A stretch of DNA of 64,000 bases, from NCBI RefSeq assembly GCF_000142905.1, contig NW_013657668.1, positions 376,912 through 440,911 of the forward strand, written 5' to 3'. The DNA is from Thecamonas trahens ATCC 50062. Taxonomy: Eukaryota; Apusozoa; Apusomonadida; Apusomonadidae. Under the pieces are notes generated by a model, which saw only the letters and a list, made by a program, of their open reading frames with translations, ran no database searches and was not told the DNA's origin. Below, one piece after another: positions 38,288-48,300 of the stretch; position 1 is the stretch's first letter, and each line of letters opens with the position of its first letter. A program made the translations under genes and the position numbers.

Positions 38288-40411
38288 ATGGCAGACCTGG
38301 CTGCCACAAGCGGGTTCCTCCCACCAGCACGCACCTTGTCACCACCACCAACATCATCACCACAACAAGAACCATCACCATCATGGGCTGCTGATGCTGC
38401 TGATGCTACTGATGCTGCTGATGCTGCTACCGATGATGATCATGTGCCCGGTCAGGTACTTGCGGACGAAAGCTCGGACTCGGAGTCAGACATGCTGTCA
38501 TCATTGTCGTCCTCGTCGTCCTCATCGTCCTCGCCGTCATCGTCGTCATCGTCGTCATCATCGTCGCCGTTCTCGGCATCGTCAAGCTCGTACTCGGCAG
38601 GCCCAGCACCGGCGTATGATGCTGGTGTGGGATCGTCTATTGATTGGACCGCCACACCCATTGCGGCGGTGCCCCGGCTGCCGGGTGCGGAGCACATTGA
38701 AGCCCGCGATCCTCCGCTGCATCTCGCTGACTCGACGCCTTGGGCCCACGAGGCTGAGGCCACACTGATGGTACAGTACTCCAAGCTTCCCTGCTCAGTG
38801 CTGCCGTATGCGCACGCACTGGGCGAGGACTCGCCTTCCACTGTCTCCAAGGCGTTCAAGAAGCGGCTGCGAGCAGGGCTGCCGCTCTGGATCCGCGGCC
38901 ATGTGTGGGCCTGCATCACCGGCGGCGTCGACTTGCTCCGCCGCGCGCCGACGCTGTATGCGGCGGCGGCAGTGCGTGCGTTTGGCAGCGGCGGCGCCGG
39001 CGACGACGACCTGCTCAACATTCCGTCGTTCTCGGCCGTGGACCTCTCGACGGACGCTTGCCTCGGCTCCGGCTACCGCGCCGACGCGGCGCCCGAGGCG
39101 CTTATCGGTGCTGACGCCGCCCGCGAGGCCAATACCGTCTTAGTGGTGCTCGCGACGGAAAACCCTGACCTCAACTACGTGCCAGCTCTTCCGCGGCTGG
39201 TTCGGCTCTTGACGCTCTTCCTCGCTCCGGCCTCCAACTACGCCGTGGCCACGGCCATGATCGAGGCCTCGCGGTCGCGCGGCTGGTACTTTCCGTTGTC
39301 GCGGCGAGCCCTGGCGCTTTTTGTAGAGACCTTTGTCTCGCTCGCCAAGTCCAAGGCCAAAAAGGCGACCAAGGCGCTTGCCAAGGTTGGCCTCTCGCTC
39401 GCCGACGTCGCCACACCGTGGCTCTCGTCGCTCTTCCTCGGCTTTCTCCCCACCTACGCCGTCCTCGCCATCCTCGATGCTTACATGTATGAGGGCTCCA
39501 AGATCCTGTATCGGGTCGGCCTTAGTCTGCTGAAGGCCATGACTCTGGAGCTTCAGGGTGCGGCCTCGCGGGTTGACGCTATCGCGGTCATCTGCGCCAA
39601 AACCTGGGCCATTGGCTCAAGCGCACCGGCCTTTGCCGCTATGCTCAAGGACGGCTTTGGCCTGCACTTGCAGCGCAAGAAGTTTGCCAAGCTCGCCTCG
39701 GCCCACGCTGCCGCCGGCGTCGACGAGGACCGGTTTGGCAAGGCTGTCCTTTACTACCGGCCAAATCTCTCGGCCGCATCAGACCTGCTCTCGTTTGAGG
39801 CCATGTCACTGCTCTGGTACTGGCTCCCGTCCCGGTTCCGCCTTCATTCTGGCGAGCGCATCTTCTCGACAGCCACGGACGGCTATCTCTTGCGCTCACT
39901 TGTCAGTGCTGCGGCCGAGACGACTCGACGCGAGCGCGAGACGGTCCCGATCCTGGTCCTCATCTGCCCTGCTGCCGCCCCGCGCACGGTTGTCGGACTC
40001 TACCTCTCACGCGGCTTTGGCTCGCCCGAGGCCGACCCCGAGGCCACCTGGCTCGGCAATGGCGAGTCGTTTGTCTTTTGCGCTCATCGCGAGCCATCCG
40101 GCACGCCTGTGCTTGTTCACTACGCATGGGACGCTGGCGCAACTTCGGGCCGCGCCTCGTTCTACCGCATCGACGACGGCACCCTTGTCGTCGGACACTC
40201 GTCAAGCGGCCGGGCGCTTGCTGTCTCGGACGACTTTTCGAGCCTACTCACCGGCGCCTCGGCCACGTTTGCCTCGCCGCCGCTCTTCCCTGGCGTCGAT
40301 CCGGGCACGGTTCCTGACTATGCTACCCGCACTGAGCGTGGCGTGGAGTTCTCGATCGGCGCTGCCTCTGCCGTCGAGGCCTATGCCCTTGTCTTCCAGC
40401 CGCGCTCCTGA
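38288..40411 (+). CDS. TBC1D24: TBC-TLD protein (TBC1D24/Skywalker-like)
   Basis: The protein is 707 aa from ATG 38288. A disordered N-terminus has ADAADATDAADAA and poly-Ser runs. A TBC domain (about residues 174-430) starts with LRAGLPLWIRGHVWACITG and includes NPDLNYVPALPRLVRLL and WLSSLFLGFLPTYAVLAILDAY. A TLD domain follows (about 494-705) with LLSFEAMSLLWYWLPSRFRL, HSGERIFSTATDGYLLRSL and a Gly/Trp-rich end. TBC followed by TLD is the TBC1D24 (fly Skywalker) architecture, a regulator of vesicle trafficking and oxidative-stress response. The Rab-GAP dual-finger residues (IxxDxxR Arg and YxQ Gln) are not visible, as in that family. Confidence 0.88.
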   Translation: MADLAATSGFLPPARTLSPPPTSSPQQEPSPSWAADAADATDAADAATDDDHVPGQVLADESSDSESDMLSSLSSSSSSSSSPSSSSSSSSSSPFSASSSSYSAGPAPAYDAGVGSSIDWTATPIAAVPRLPGAEHIEARDPPLHLADSTPWAHEAEATLMVQYSKLPCSVLPYAHALGEDSPSTVSKAFKKRLRAGLPLWIRGHVWACITGGVDLLRRAPTLYAAAAVRAFGSGGAGDDDLLNIPSFSAVDLSTDACLGSGYRADAAPEALIGADAAREANTVLVVLATENPDLNYVPALPRLVRLLTLFLAPASNYAVATAMIEASRSRGWYFPLSRRALALFVETFVSLAKSKAKKATKALAKVGLSLADVATPWLSSLFLGFLPTYAVLAILDAYMYEGSKILYRVGLSLLKAMTLELQGAASRVDAIAVICAKTWAIGSSAPAFAAMLKDGFGLHLQRKKFAKLASAHAAAGVDEDRFGKAVLYYRPNLSAASDLLSFEAMSLLWYWLPSRFRLHSGERIFSTATDGYLLRSLVSAAAETTRRERETVPILVLICPAAAPRTVVGLYLSRGFGSPEADPEATWLGNGESFVFCAHREPSGTPVLVHYAWDAGATSGRASFYRIDDGTLVVGHSSSGRALAVSDDFSSLLTGASATFASPPLFPGVDPGTVPDYATRTERGVEFSIGAASAVEAYALVFQPRS

Positions 40412-40628
40412 GCGGCAAGCAGCCCGCTCCCTCGGCCAATACACTCTTTCCGAGTCCACTCTGCCACAGCTCGGCACTTGATCGTATCAGCTGCTGCTGC
40501 TGCATTAAGGATCTGGGCGCTTGATCCTCTTGATATTGCCGTGACTGCGTCTCACGGCAGCAGGCAATCGTCGGGCGGCGAGTTGGCGTCTCACCTCACT
40601 TTGGACGGCGAGTGCGAGTGCGACTGGC

Positions 40629-40900
40629 ATGCAAGGCGGCAGCAGCGGGAGCGTGGGCAGCAGCAGTGGTGGGAGCCAAGGAGTAGGCACACTTCCTCAT
40701 CGTGTACGATCATGGCTCTCCACCCTCCCTGCCATCACCCGTGCAGTTCTTCTTGTCTGCGTCGCCGTCTATCTCCTCCAGATACTCGCCGGAACTCCCA
40801 CCTACGCCTCGGTCTGTCTCTCACCCGTCCTCATTGTCTACGACCTGGAGGGTAAGTTACCCCTGCTTGTCCTTGCTGTGTGTGTGTGTGTTTGTGTGTT

Positions 40901-40931
<31 letters not shown>

Positions 40932-40972
40932 GTGTTGTGGTTGTGGTCGTGGTCGTGGTCGTGGTCGTGGTT

Positions 40973-41016
<44 letters not shown>

Positions 41017-41956
41017 CAGGGTCAGCCTCGCACTTTGGGCCCGTGTCGCAGCTAGTGCACAGAGCGACCACCTTTGCGAGTAGATTCTCCCTCTCCCTCT
41101 TCACGGCTCGATCTGCTGCTGCGACTGCCAAGATGAACTGTTGTCTGATCAATGTTCACGCTATCTTGGTTGGGGCTGCTCCCCATCCTGTCCATACTCA
41201 TCATCGTCTTCCCCTCCCATCCTGCCAGTCTCGCGCCTTGTCACGCACGCCTTTGTCCATGCTCATCTGCTTCATTTGTTCTTCAACATGTCTGCTTTCT
41301 ACCCGATGGCCATGCGGATGGAGCGTGCACTGGGCTCGTTCTCGTTTGCCTACCACATGGCGCTGATGCTGGTCCTCGCGGCAACGTCCTCGCTAGTCAT
41401 CTCGCTCACGGCGCTGTACGTCTTGGGATGGCCGGAGCTTATGTTTCACTGCGACATTGGGCTCTCGGGCGTCATCTTTGGTATGATTGTTCTGCAGACC
41501 ATGGCTGCTCCGTCCGGCTCGCGCTACTCGGTCTTTGGCTTCTTTGATGTTCCCACTCGCGTCTATCCGTTCGCTCTCTTGTTTGTTGTCCAGATGATGA
41601 TGCCCGGATCGGTCTCGTTCATCGGCCACCTGACCGGCATTATTGCCGGCTTTGTGGTTGGCTCGGGCTGGGCTTCGTATCTGGTGCCCAAGCTACCGAC
41701 TCTTGCTGCTGTCGAGTCGGCCCGTCCCGTTGCCTCGCTTGTCTCGCTGGCCGGCAGTGCATGGATTTCGGTCGACGCTGCATCTGGCATTGATGCTACT
41801 AGCATCCTGCCGACCTCGATGACAACCACTCCACAGCCGCGGGCCATGCCCGCGCCCGGCCGGGTTCCCCCGCCCACCGCCTCGGATCGTCCCGCTGCTG
41901 ATCCTGCGCCGCAATCGGCGTTCCCCGGCCAGGGCCACACCCTCGGCTCGGCATGA
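40629..41956 (+). CDS. Rhomboid-family intramembrane serine protease, join(40629..40851, 41229..41956)
   Basis: Two exons give 316 aa. Exon 1 ends with the first TM helix (ITRAVLLVCVAVYLLQILAG) and a short loop. The GTAAGT donor and CTGCCAG acceptor join it to SRLVTHAFVHAHLLHLFFNM, the classic rhomboid TM2 with HxxHLxxN. The catalytic Ser is in GLSGVIFGMIV and the catalytic His in GHLTGIIAGF, so the dyad is intact. Six TM segments are seen, then a ~100-residue Pro/Ala tail. The layout is like RHBDD1/RHBDL4-type ER rhomboids, but no ubiquitin- or p97-binding motif is evident. Its stop is only 5 bp from the convergent neighbour's stop. Confidence 0.88.
40852..41228 (+). other. Rhomboid intron (377 nt) with GT and GTGGTC repeats
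   Basis: Donor GTAAGT, acceptor CTGCCAG, phase 1. It contains a GT microsatellite (about 40878-40936) and then a GTGGTC-type hexamer array (about 40936-41020). Both supply many internal GT dinucleotides. Confidence 0.88.
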
Positions 41957-41961
41957 CCTGT

Positions 41962-42969
41962 TTACGATCCACTGAGCTTGCGCGGTGCCTTGGCCTTGGC
42001 CTTGGCTTTGGCCTTGGCCTTGGTTTTGGCCTTTGCAGCGCCGGCCTCGGCGCCACTTCCGGGCCCGCTGCCTCCGAGCGGCTTGCCGCGCCGCTGGTTC
42101 CGTGGTGGCGGCGGCGTCGACTCTGGCTGCTGCTGTGGCGGCGGCTCCTCCAGCGGCTGGTGGAGCGCAAGTGCAACTTCGATGACCGCCGCCCGCGGGT
42201 TGGCCATCCGTGTCGGCGGAAATGCGTACGAGCCAAACGTGGGAAGCCCGAGCCGATCAGCCCGCGCCCGCGCATCGACTGCATCTAGCCGCTCAAGCGC
42301 ACTCTTCAGATTGATGACACAGGCCTGGACGTCGTGCCGCGCGTGGAGGCCCATCACCGTCGGTTCGAATAGCGAGCCACCGTTGATCTGGCTCGACGCC
42401 ACAACTCGGAATCGCGGCGCAAGCGGCGCAAACGGTGGCCCGGCCGCGACACCCTCGGCCGACTCGGACCGTGAGCCAGGTGAACCGGCCCTCGATTCGC
42501 CGCCACCACTGCTCCGTCCCGCCAGCGACTGCGACGTCCGTGTTCGCCGCGAGCTCCCGCCGCGCCGCCGGGACTTGCCACCGCTTGCCGATGCCGTTGA
42601 ATGTGACGCCACTATCACAGCGTCGTCGTCGCCGTCGACCTCGTCGGCCTCGTGAGCCTCGTTCTTTGGCCGCGGAATGAATTCGATGCATACCTCCACC
42701 ACATGCAGCGGAAGCCCCATGAGGAGTCCGTTGCGCAGCGCTGCATCCGCTGGCAGGCTGAGCCGCATCAAGCTTCCGCTCAGCCCCATCTCCACGTTTT
42801 GCAGCTTGAGTGCCCGCATCACGCTCGGCGTCAGCCCGTCGCCAAACCCGAGCGACGTCAGCGCCCGGGCAATTCGCTCGTTCACCTCGGTGTGCTCCAG
42901 GTTCGGCACCGACGTCAGCTTTTGAGGAAATGTAGTTGCTCCCGCCTCGCGCTCTCCGCCTCCAGCCAT
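41962..42969 (-). CDS. Hypothetical protein with Lys/Ala-rich tail (335 aa)
   Basis: ATG 42969 gives a start 55 bp inside the upstream LRR gene's coding region; the next ATG is at 42819. The protein has a conserved-looking N-terminal helical part (VNERIARALTSLGFGDGLTPSV, LHVVEVCIEFIPRP), an acidic patch and a Ser/Arg-rich middle. A second folded part (FRVVASSQINGGSLFEPTVMG, DVQACVINLKSALERLDAVDA) follows, then a Pro/Gln linker and an alternating Lys-Ala tail. The tail resembles H1-like or eIF-like basic ends. No family is recognised. Same-strand overlap with the LRR gene leaves open that the two are one spliced gene. Confidence 0.55.
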   Translation of the reverse strand: MAGGGEREAGATTFPQKLTSVPNLEHTEVNERIARALTSLGFGDGLTPSVMRALKLQNVEMGLSGSLMRLSLPADAALRNGLLMGLPLHVVEVCIEFIPRPKNEAHEADEVDGDDDAVIVASHSTASASGGKSRRRGGSSRRTRTSQSLAGRSSGGGESRAGSPGSRSESAEGVAAGPPFAPLAPRFRVVASSQINGGSLFEPTVMGLHARHDVQACVINLKSALERLDAVDARARADRLGLPTFGSYAFPPTRMANPRAAVIEVALALHQPLEEPPPQQQPESTPPPPRNQRRGKPLGGSGPGSGAEAGAAKAKTKAKAKAKAKAKAPRKLSGS

Positions 42970-44748
42970 TGATGCCGACGACGCCCCGCATGGAACCGCG
43001 ACGACGACCGCCGCTCTCGCCGAGCGAGAAACGCCGCCCCGACATCCTTTCGCGACCCAGACATGTTTGATCGCGAGCCACTGCTTGCCATCGCGGCCGC
43101 CTTCTTTCCAGCCTCCAGCTGCTCGGCATACGGCCCATCTTTGGCCGCCAACGCGTCGATAAGATCCAGAAACGAGAACTCGTCAGAGGTCACCACAACG
43201 CCCGGCATCAGCTCGACCTCGACAAAGTAGACCAGGATTGGCGGCGGTGGAACTGCAGAGAGAACTTCGGCCATGGCTTTGGTGCGCGACGCAGCCTGTG
43301 TCGCTGCGTTCGACGCCCCGCTCACAGCGCCAGCCGGCGGTGTTCCCGCTGCGTTGCGCGCTGACGACCGCGAGTGCGGCAGCCGCCCGCGCACCGAGCC
43401 CGACGTCTGCCCACTCAGTCCATGGTTTGCGATCGAGGCACCTGACGTGGATGTCGCAAGCGCAGAGCCTGCCGCCGCTGTTGCCGCCGCCGCTGCCATT
43501 GCAGCAGCCTCACGCTCAAGCGCAAGCGCAGTCTCGGTCTTGGCCACCACCTCTTCCGCCAGCCGCTCCAGCCACACCGCAAATGTCCAGCCCGGCGCCG
43601 GCACTGCCGAGATCGAGTACAGTTCCACAGCCACATTCACCGTTCGCGCCTTGAGAAGCGCGTCAAAGGCTGGCTGTGCCCCAGAAATGAGCACCGTCAG
43701 TGTCTCGTTCTGCGAGCTCCACTGGTTCCGCCCCAGCGACGTCCGCCGAGACGACACCCCCGACAACGAGCCGAGATCAATGAGCCACTCTCGCACACTC
43801 TCACGCTCTTCCGGCACCACCGGCTTGTCGTCCAGGACTGTCAACTCCGGCAGGCATGCCAGCGTCAACTGCCGGTACGCCTTGAGCAAGCTCAGCGGAT
43901 TGCCCATCAACTTGAGATGCTTCAGCCGTGGCAGAGTCACCAGCGCCTTGAGCGCCTCGTCGAGGTCCTCAAGCACGTTGAATGAAAGGTCAAATGAGAG
44001 CAGCCGCGGAAAAAGCTCGCCGAGCGTGACCACACCGCCAGTCCCAGACTTGACCGATGCCGCAGAGCCGCGGTCACCGCCGGCCTTCACCACAAGATCG
44101 TCAACGTACACGCCCAGTGATGTGAGGTGGTTGTGCGAGAGCGAGAGATGGACAAGTGCGTTAGAGAACTTGCCCGAGTATGCCAGCGTCGAGCCGAGCG
44201 AGCCGCCAAGCGCGTTGCACCCCACATTGAGGATGGTGAGCTGAGGTGGAAGGACCGAGGGAATGCGAGAAATCGCGTTGCCCGTCAATGACAACTCCTG
44301 GAGGCCAGGCATGAGTGCGAGGAACTCGTCGTCGATCTCGGTGATGCCGGCCTCGTGAAGCGAGAGAGTCTCAAAGAAGCCGAACAGCCACTCTTTGTCA
44401 AAGTGGAAGAGCGAGTGCTCGCGCGAGAGTACATACAGCTCGGGCGCTTCGGCTGACCAGGAGAGCATGTGCTCTAGGTTGGCATCAAGGAACGAGCGCT
44501 CACCAGTCACCGCTACGTCGTCGGCCTCAGGCACCACGTTGGAGAGCAGGATACGCGAGCCGACAATGGTCGGCGCAATTCTCCGACCCACTGGCTCCTT
44601 TTGCACCCGGAAGTTGCGCATCGGGTTCTCAATGCTGGCCCGCAGCGAGGCCACCGACGAGTCTGGAGAATCGGCCATCCGCAGATCGACCGCCCCACGC
44701 CCGCCGGCGGCACCGCCCTGTGACGACGCCGCCGAGGACGATGATGAT

Positions 44749-44783
<35 letters not shown>

Positions 44784-45284
44784 TGCCGACGACGAGGCCG
44801 ACAATGACGAGTGCGGCCGGCCATCCTCAGCGGATGCGCCTCCGGCCGGACTACCACCGGTCCGGTGGCTTGAGCGGTGCAAACGGCCGGCCTGCGAGCG
44901 GTTGGCCGGCGGACGTGGGCGGGCAGCCTGCGTGCGTACAGGAGCATGAGCTTTGCGCAGAGAGCGCGAGGGCGGACGGAGCGGTGGTGGACGCAGAGAG
45001 TCGAGATACGCCTGGGTCATGGGCTGGATGCCCAGGGTGGCATGGACCACATCCAGGAAGGCCGCCGAGGCAGTGGCAGAAGGAGCCACCTCGTTGGGCA
45101 GCTGGCACACCTCGGCAGAGGGCCACCACAGCACTTGCTCGTCCCGCACACCTCCGTCCTGCATCCTCCCTCTTCTCAAAGCTACTCCCTGCGTGTCGAG
45201 CGAGGTGACGTGTTCTTCGTTCTTCTTGCTTGGTCGTCGCCTTGGCTGGCGCTGGTGAGTGGTCGAACCTGTGGGCGCCACCAT
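42915..45284 (-). CDS. Leucine-rich repeat protein (LRRC43-like)
   Basis: I use ATG 45284 (789 aa), the first ATG clear of the formin stop; ATG 45164 is an alternative. An N-terminal basic region and an Asp-codon-dense poly-Ser run (about nt 44735-44795) precede an LRR block (about nt 43820-44330): LQELSLTGNAISRIP, LTILNVGCNALGG, LVHLSLSHNHLTSLG, LLSFDLSFNVLEDL, LKHLKLMGNPLSLL. A cap of the LRRcap type (Y.....LACLPELTVLDDKPV) follows. This SDS22/LRRC arrangement and the helical segments either side resemble LRRC43, a protein found in ciliated organisms. The C-terminal third is Ala-rich with a region mentioning VYFVEVELMPGVVVTSDEF. A ciliary role is inference. Confidence 0.7.
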
Positions 45285-45384
45285 TGGGCGGTGGCCGACA
45301 CAGCCTGTCGGACAGCCAGCCGGCTGGGCTGCATTGCTCACCTGGCTATGGATGATCTTTATGCTACGTCCAGAGGACAAGGGC

Positions 45385-48300
45385 TTACACAGACGTTGCA
45401 AGCGCTGCAAGATCAACGGCAGAGACCATCTTTCGCCCGCGGCGTCGGGTGGCCTGGGCAGCGGCGCGCCGGGCTCGCGCTTCTTCGCGCCGCCGCGTCT
45501 TGGCGTTGTCGGCAAGCGCCTTGTCCCACCGCACCTGAAACTGCGCCAGCGCACCAAGCAGGAACGAGATGTCGTGCTTGCTCGGATCCTCGCCGTACTT
45601 GATCATAACCTCGCGCGCCCGCGCCTCGACGTGCTCGAGATCGGCCACCAGCTCGGCCACCCGCTCGAGCGCCGTCTCCATAAACGAGTCCAGCAGCTCG
45701 TGCAGCCGCGTGCCTGGATTGGTCTCACCAACTGCCTGCAGCTGCGCCGCGGCTGTATGCGTCCGACTCGCTAGCTCGCGCACCGCAGGGCCAACGGCGG
45801 TGGCGAGCGGCTTGCGTGCACCTGCGCCCGCATCCGCTAGCTCGGCACGGAGCCCAGCCTCGACCTCGGGCGCGTTGCGTTGGACGTGCGCCGCGAGGAC
45901 GTGCAAGAGCGTGCACGAGCCATCAACGCTCTTGGTATCGGCAAGCGCGTTGAGCGAGGACGCGGCAAAGCCAAGGATCGGCCGCGCCGACGACGCAGTA
46001 TAGTTGACAACTGCAAGGACAAGCTGGAGAATCCGCACAAGATGCACGCCCGACGCCAGCGAGCCCACAGCCGCGTGGACCACCGCAATACCGGCTTCGG
46101 CCTCAGATGCGAGCTCAGCAAACTCGTTGTGGAAGACAAGAAGGTCGAGCTCGGCGCGGAGGTCCGGCACATCCATCACCGCTGCCACAAACTGAGAAGC
46201 CTTACCAAGTACAATCCCAGGTACTGGTGTCACAAGGTATGAACGCACAGCCTCCTCGTCCTCGGCGCTTGGTCGCACCGCAGCCAAGCGCTTGACCCGT
46301 TCCGGCGTCAGGACTCCCTCATCCACCACCACCAGCGCGTCGCGCAGTGAGTGCATCGGCAGATCGCGGAACTGTGCAAGCACAATCCCAATCTTCTGCG
46401 CCACCTTGGGCTCCAGAACCTCCATCACCTTGGCTCGCTTCTTGCTAGTGCTCTTGCTGCTCTTCACCGCCTTGGGCTCTGCGTTGAACAGCGGCTCGAG
46501 TGAGGCCAGATCAAGACCAAGTGGCGCCGCTGAGACCTCTACGTCCGCAAACACCGTCCCGGCCACTGCCTTGGAGGTGAGCGCCGAGACGCGAAGTTTG
46601 CGCATCTTGCAGCTTGCGCGCTTGAACCCACCGACTACCACTTCGGCCTTGACGCCCGGCGGCGGCGGCGGCGGTGGGCCTCCACCAGGCGGAGGTGGCG
46701 GCGGAGGCGGAGGCGGCGGCGGTGGGCCTCCCGGCGGCGGCGGAGACGGTCCGCTCCCGTCGCCACTTGCCCTCCGCTGCTTGGCCCGCTTGGCAAACCG
46801 TTTGAGCTTGATGACAGCCTTGAGTGGGACAGCCGCCGCCGAGATTCCGGCCGTCATCTTGTGGGCCTTGAGGTTTTTGCGAGTGGTTTGCAGCTCCTTG
46901 GTCACAAACTCGAGCTGGTTGCGCGCAGCCCGTATTGCCGAGCTAAAGGCTGCCACTTCGGCCTCGCGCCGTGCATGTGCCGCACGCAGCGCCTCGGTAC
47001 CAGCACGCACAGCCGTTTGCTTTGCGGCCACCAGCGCGGCCTCGCGCTCGGCGGCGACAGCGTCGCGGCGTTGCAGCGCACTGGCTGCTTGTGGCGCATC
47101 GGCGGAGAGCGTTGCTACCTGTGAGGTTAAGTCCGCAATCTGCGCTTGCAGCGCTGCCTCGCGCTTCCTCGCGCCATCGATGTCCTCTCGATCAGCCATG
47201 AGCTTCCGAAGTTGTTCAACCCCGGCATCGCGCTTTGAGCTGGGTACCACCCCATTGCCAGCCACCTCGGCCACCAGCTTGGCAAGCCCGTCCCAGATCA
47301 CAGACCCGCGCGCCGTTGAGCCAGGCACGGCCAGCAGTGACTGCATTACACTCACAAACGAGGCATACGTCTCGCCGGCGCTTCGTAGATTCGTCTGCAA
47401 CAGTCGCGCCACAGCCACCGGATCATCTAGTGAGACATCGCCAAACTCGGCGAGCACCTTGTCGTGCGCCGCCGAAGCCTCGTAGCTCTCCATAGCGGCC
47501 TGCAGTGCACCGGCAGTCTTGTCGTCGTCGGCCGCGGCTTCGACGACCTCACCCAGGCGCGTCCACGCCGCCTCCCACACCCCGGTCTCTTCCAGCATGG
47601 CTCGCATGGCGGTCCGCGCTGCAAGCTCAGGCGCACCATCAACCAGCGCGTTAACCAGCCGCATGTTGACCACCGGCTGCACGCCCTCGACGTCGAGATC
47701 GGCATTGCCTAGCACCGCCACAATCTGCTGATACGGCCTGGCCCGAGCCCGCGGCTGATCTGCGGCGGCAGCGACCAACGAGGCCTGGACCAACGTGTGT
47801 GACTCACTCGAGTAGCGGGCAAGGCCAGTGAGCAAGTGCGCCGCCAGCCGCGCCACGCTCGGCACCTCAGAGTACGTTGCCTCCGCCAACCGCGCCACGT
47901 ATGCGGGCTCAGCAGCCACAGCCTCCAGCCCGCTCACCGTCGCCATTGCTGTTGCCACCGTGTCAATAAGCTCCTCCTCGAAGATGTGAGTCTCGACATC
48001 AGCTTCTGCCCCGGTCTGCACCACCGAGAGCTCGTCAAACAGTGCCGCCAGCCCACCGCCGTCGACAAACTCCTCGGCCCACTGCGAGCTCGCACCATCC
48101 AGCGCAGCCTTCACCCGCAGCAGCGTGTCCTGCTCGGGCGCCACTTGCAGGAGCCGGAGATAGTGCTCGACAGGCCGCGCTTCGGCAACAGGCACCACGC
48201 TCATTGATGCCGTGAGCGTAGGCATAACTTCGACGTCTGCACCCACGAGGTCCAGCCCTGAGCCCTTTCGCTTCTGATCATTGTCGAGCTCGATCAAGTC

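Noticed and set aside
46292..47485. 397-codon plus-strand frame opposite the formin
   Set aside because: Poly-Gly and Ala/Ser-rich translation mirrors the FH1 proline codons and coiled coil on the real strand.
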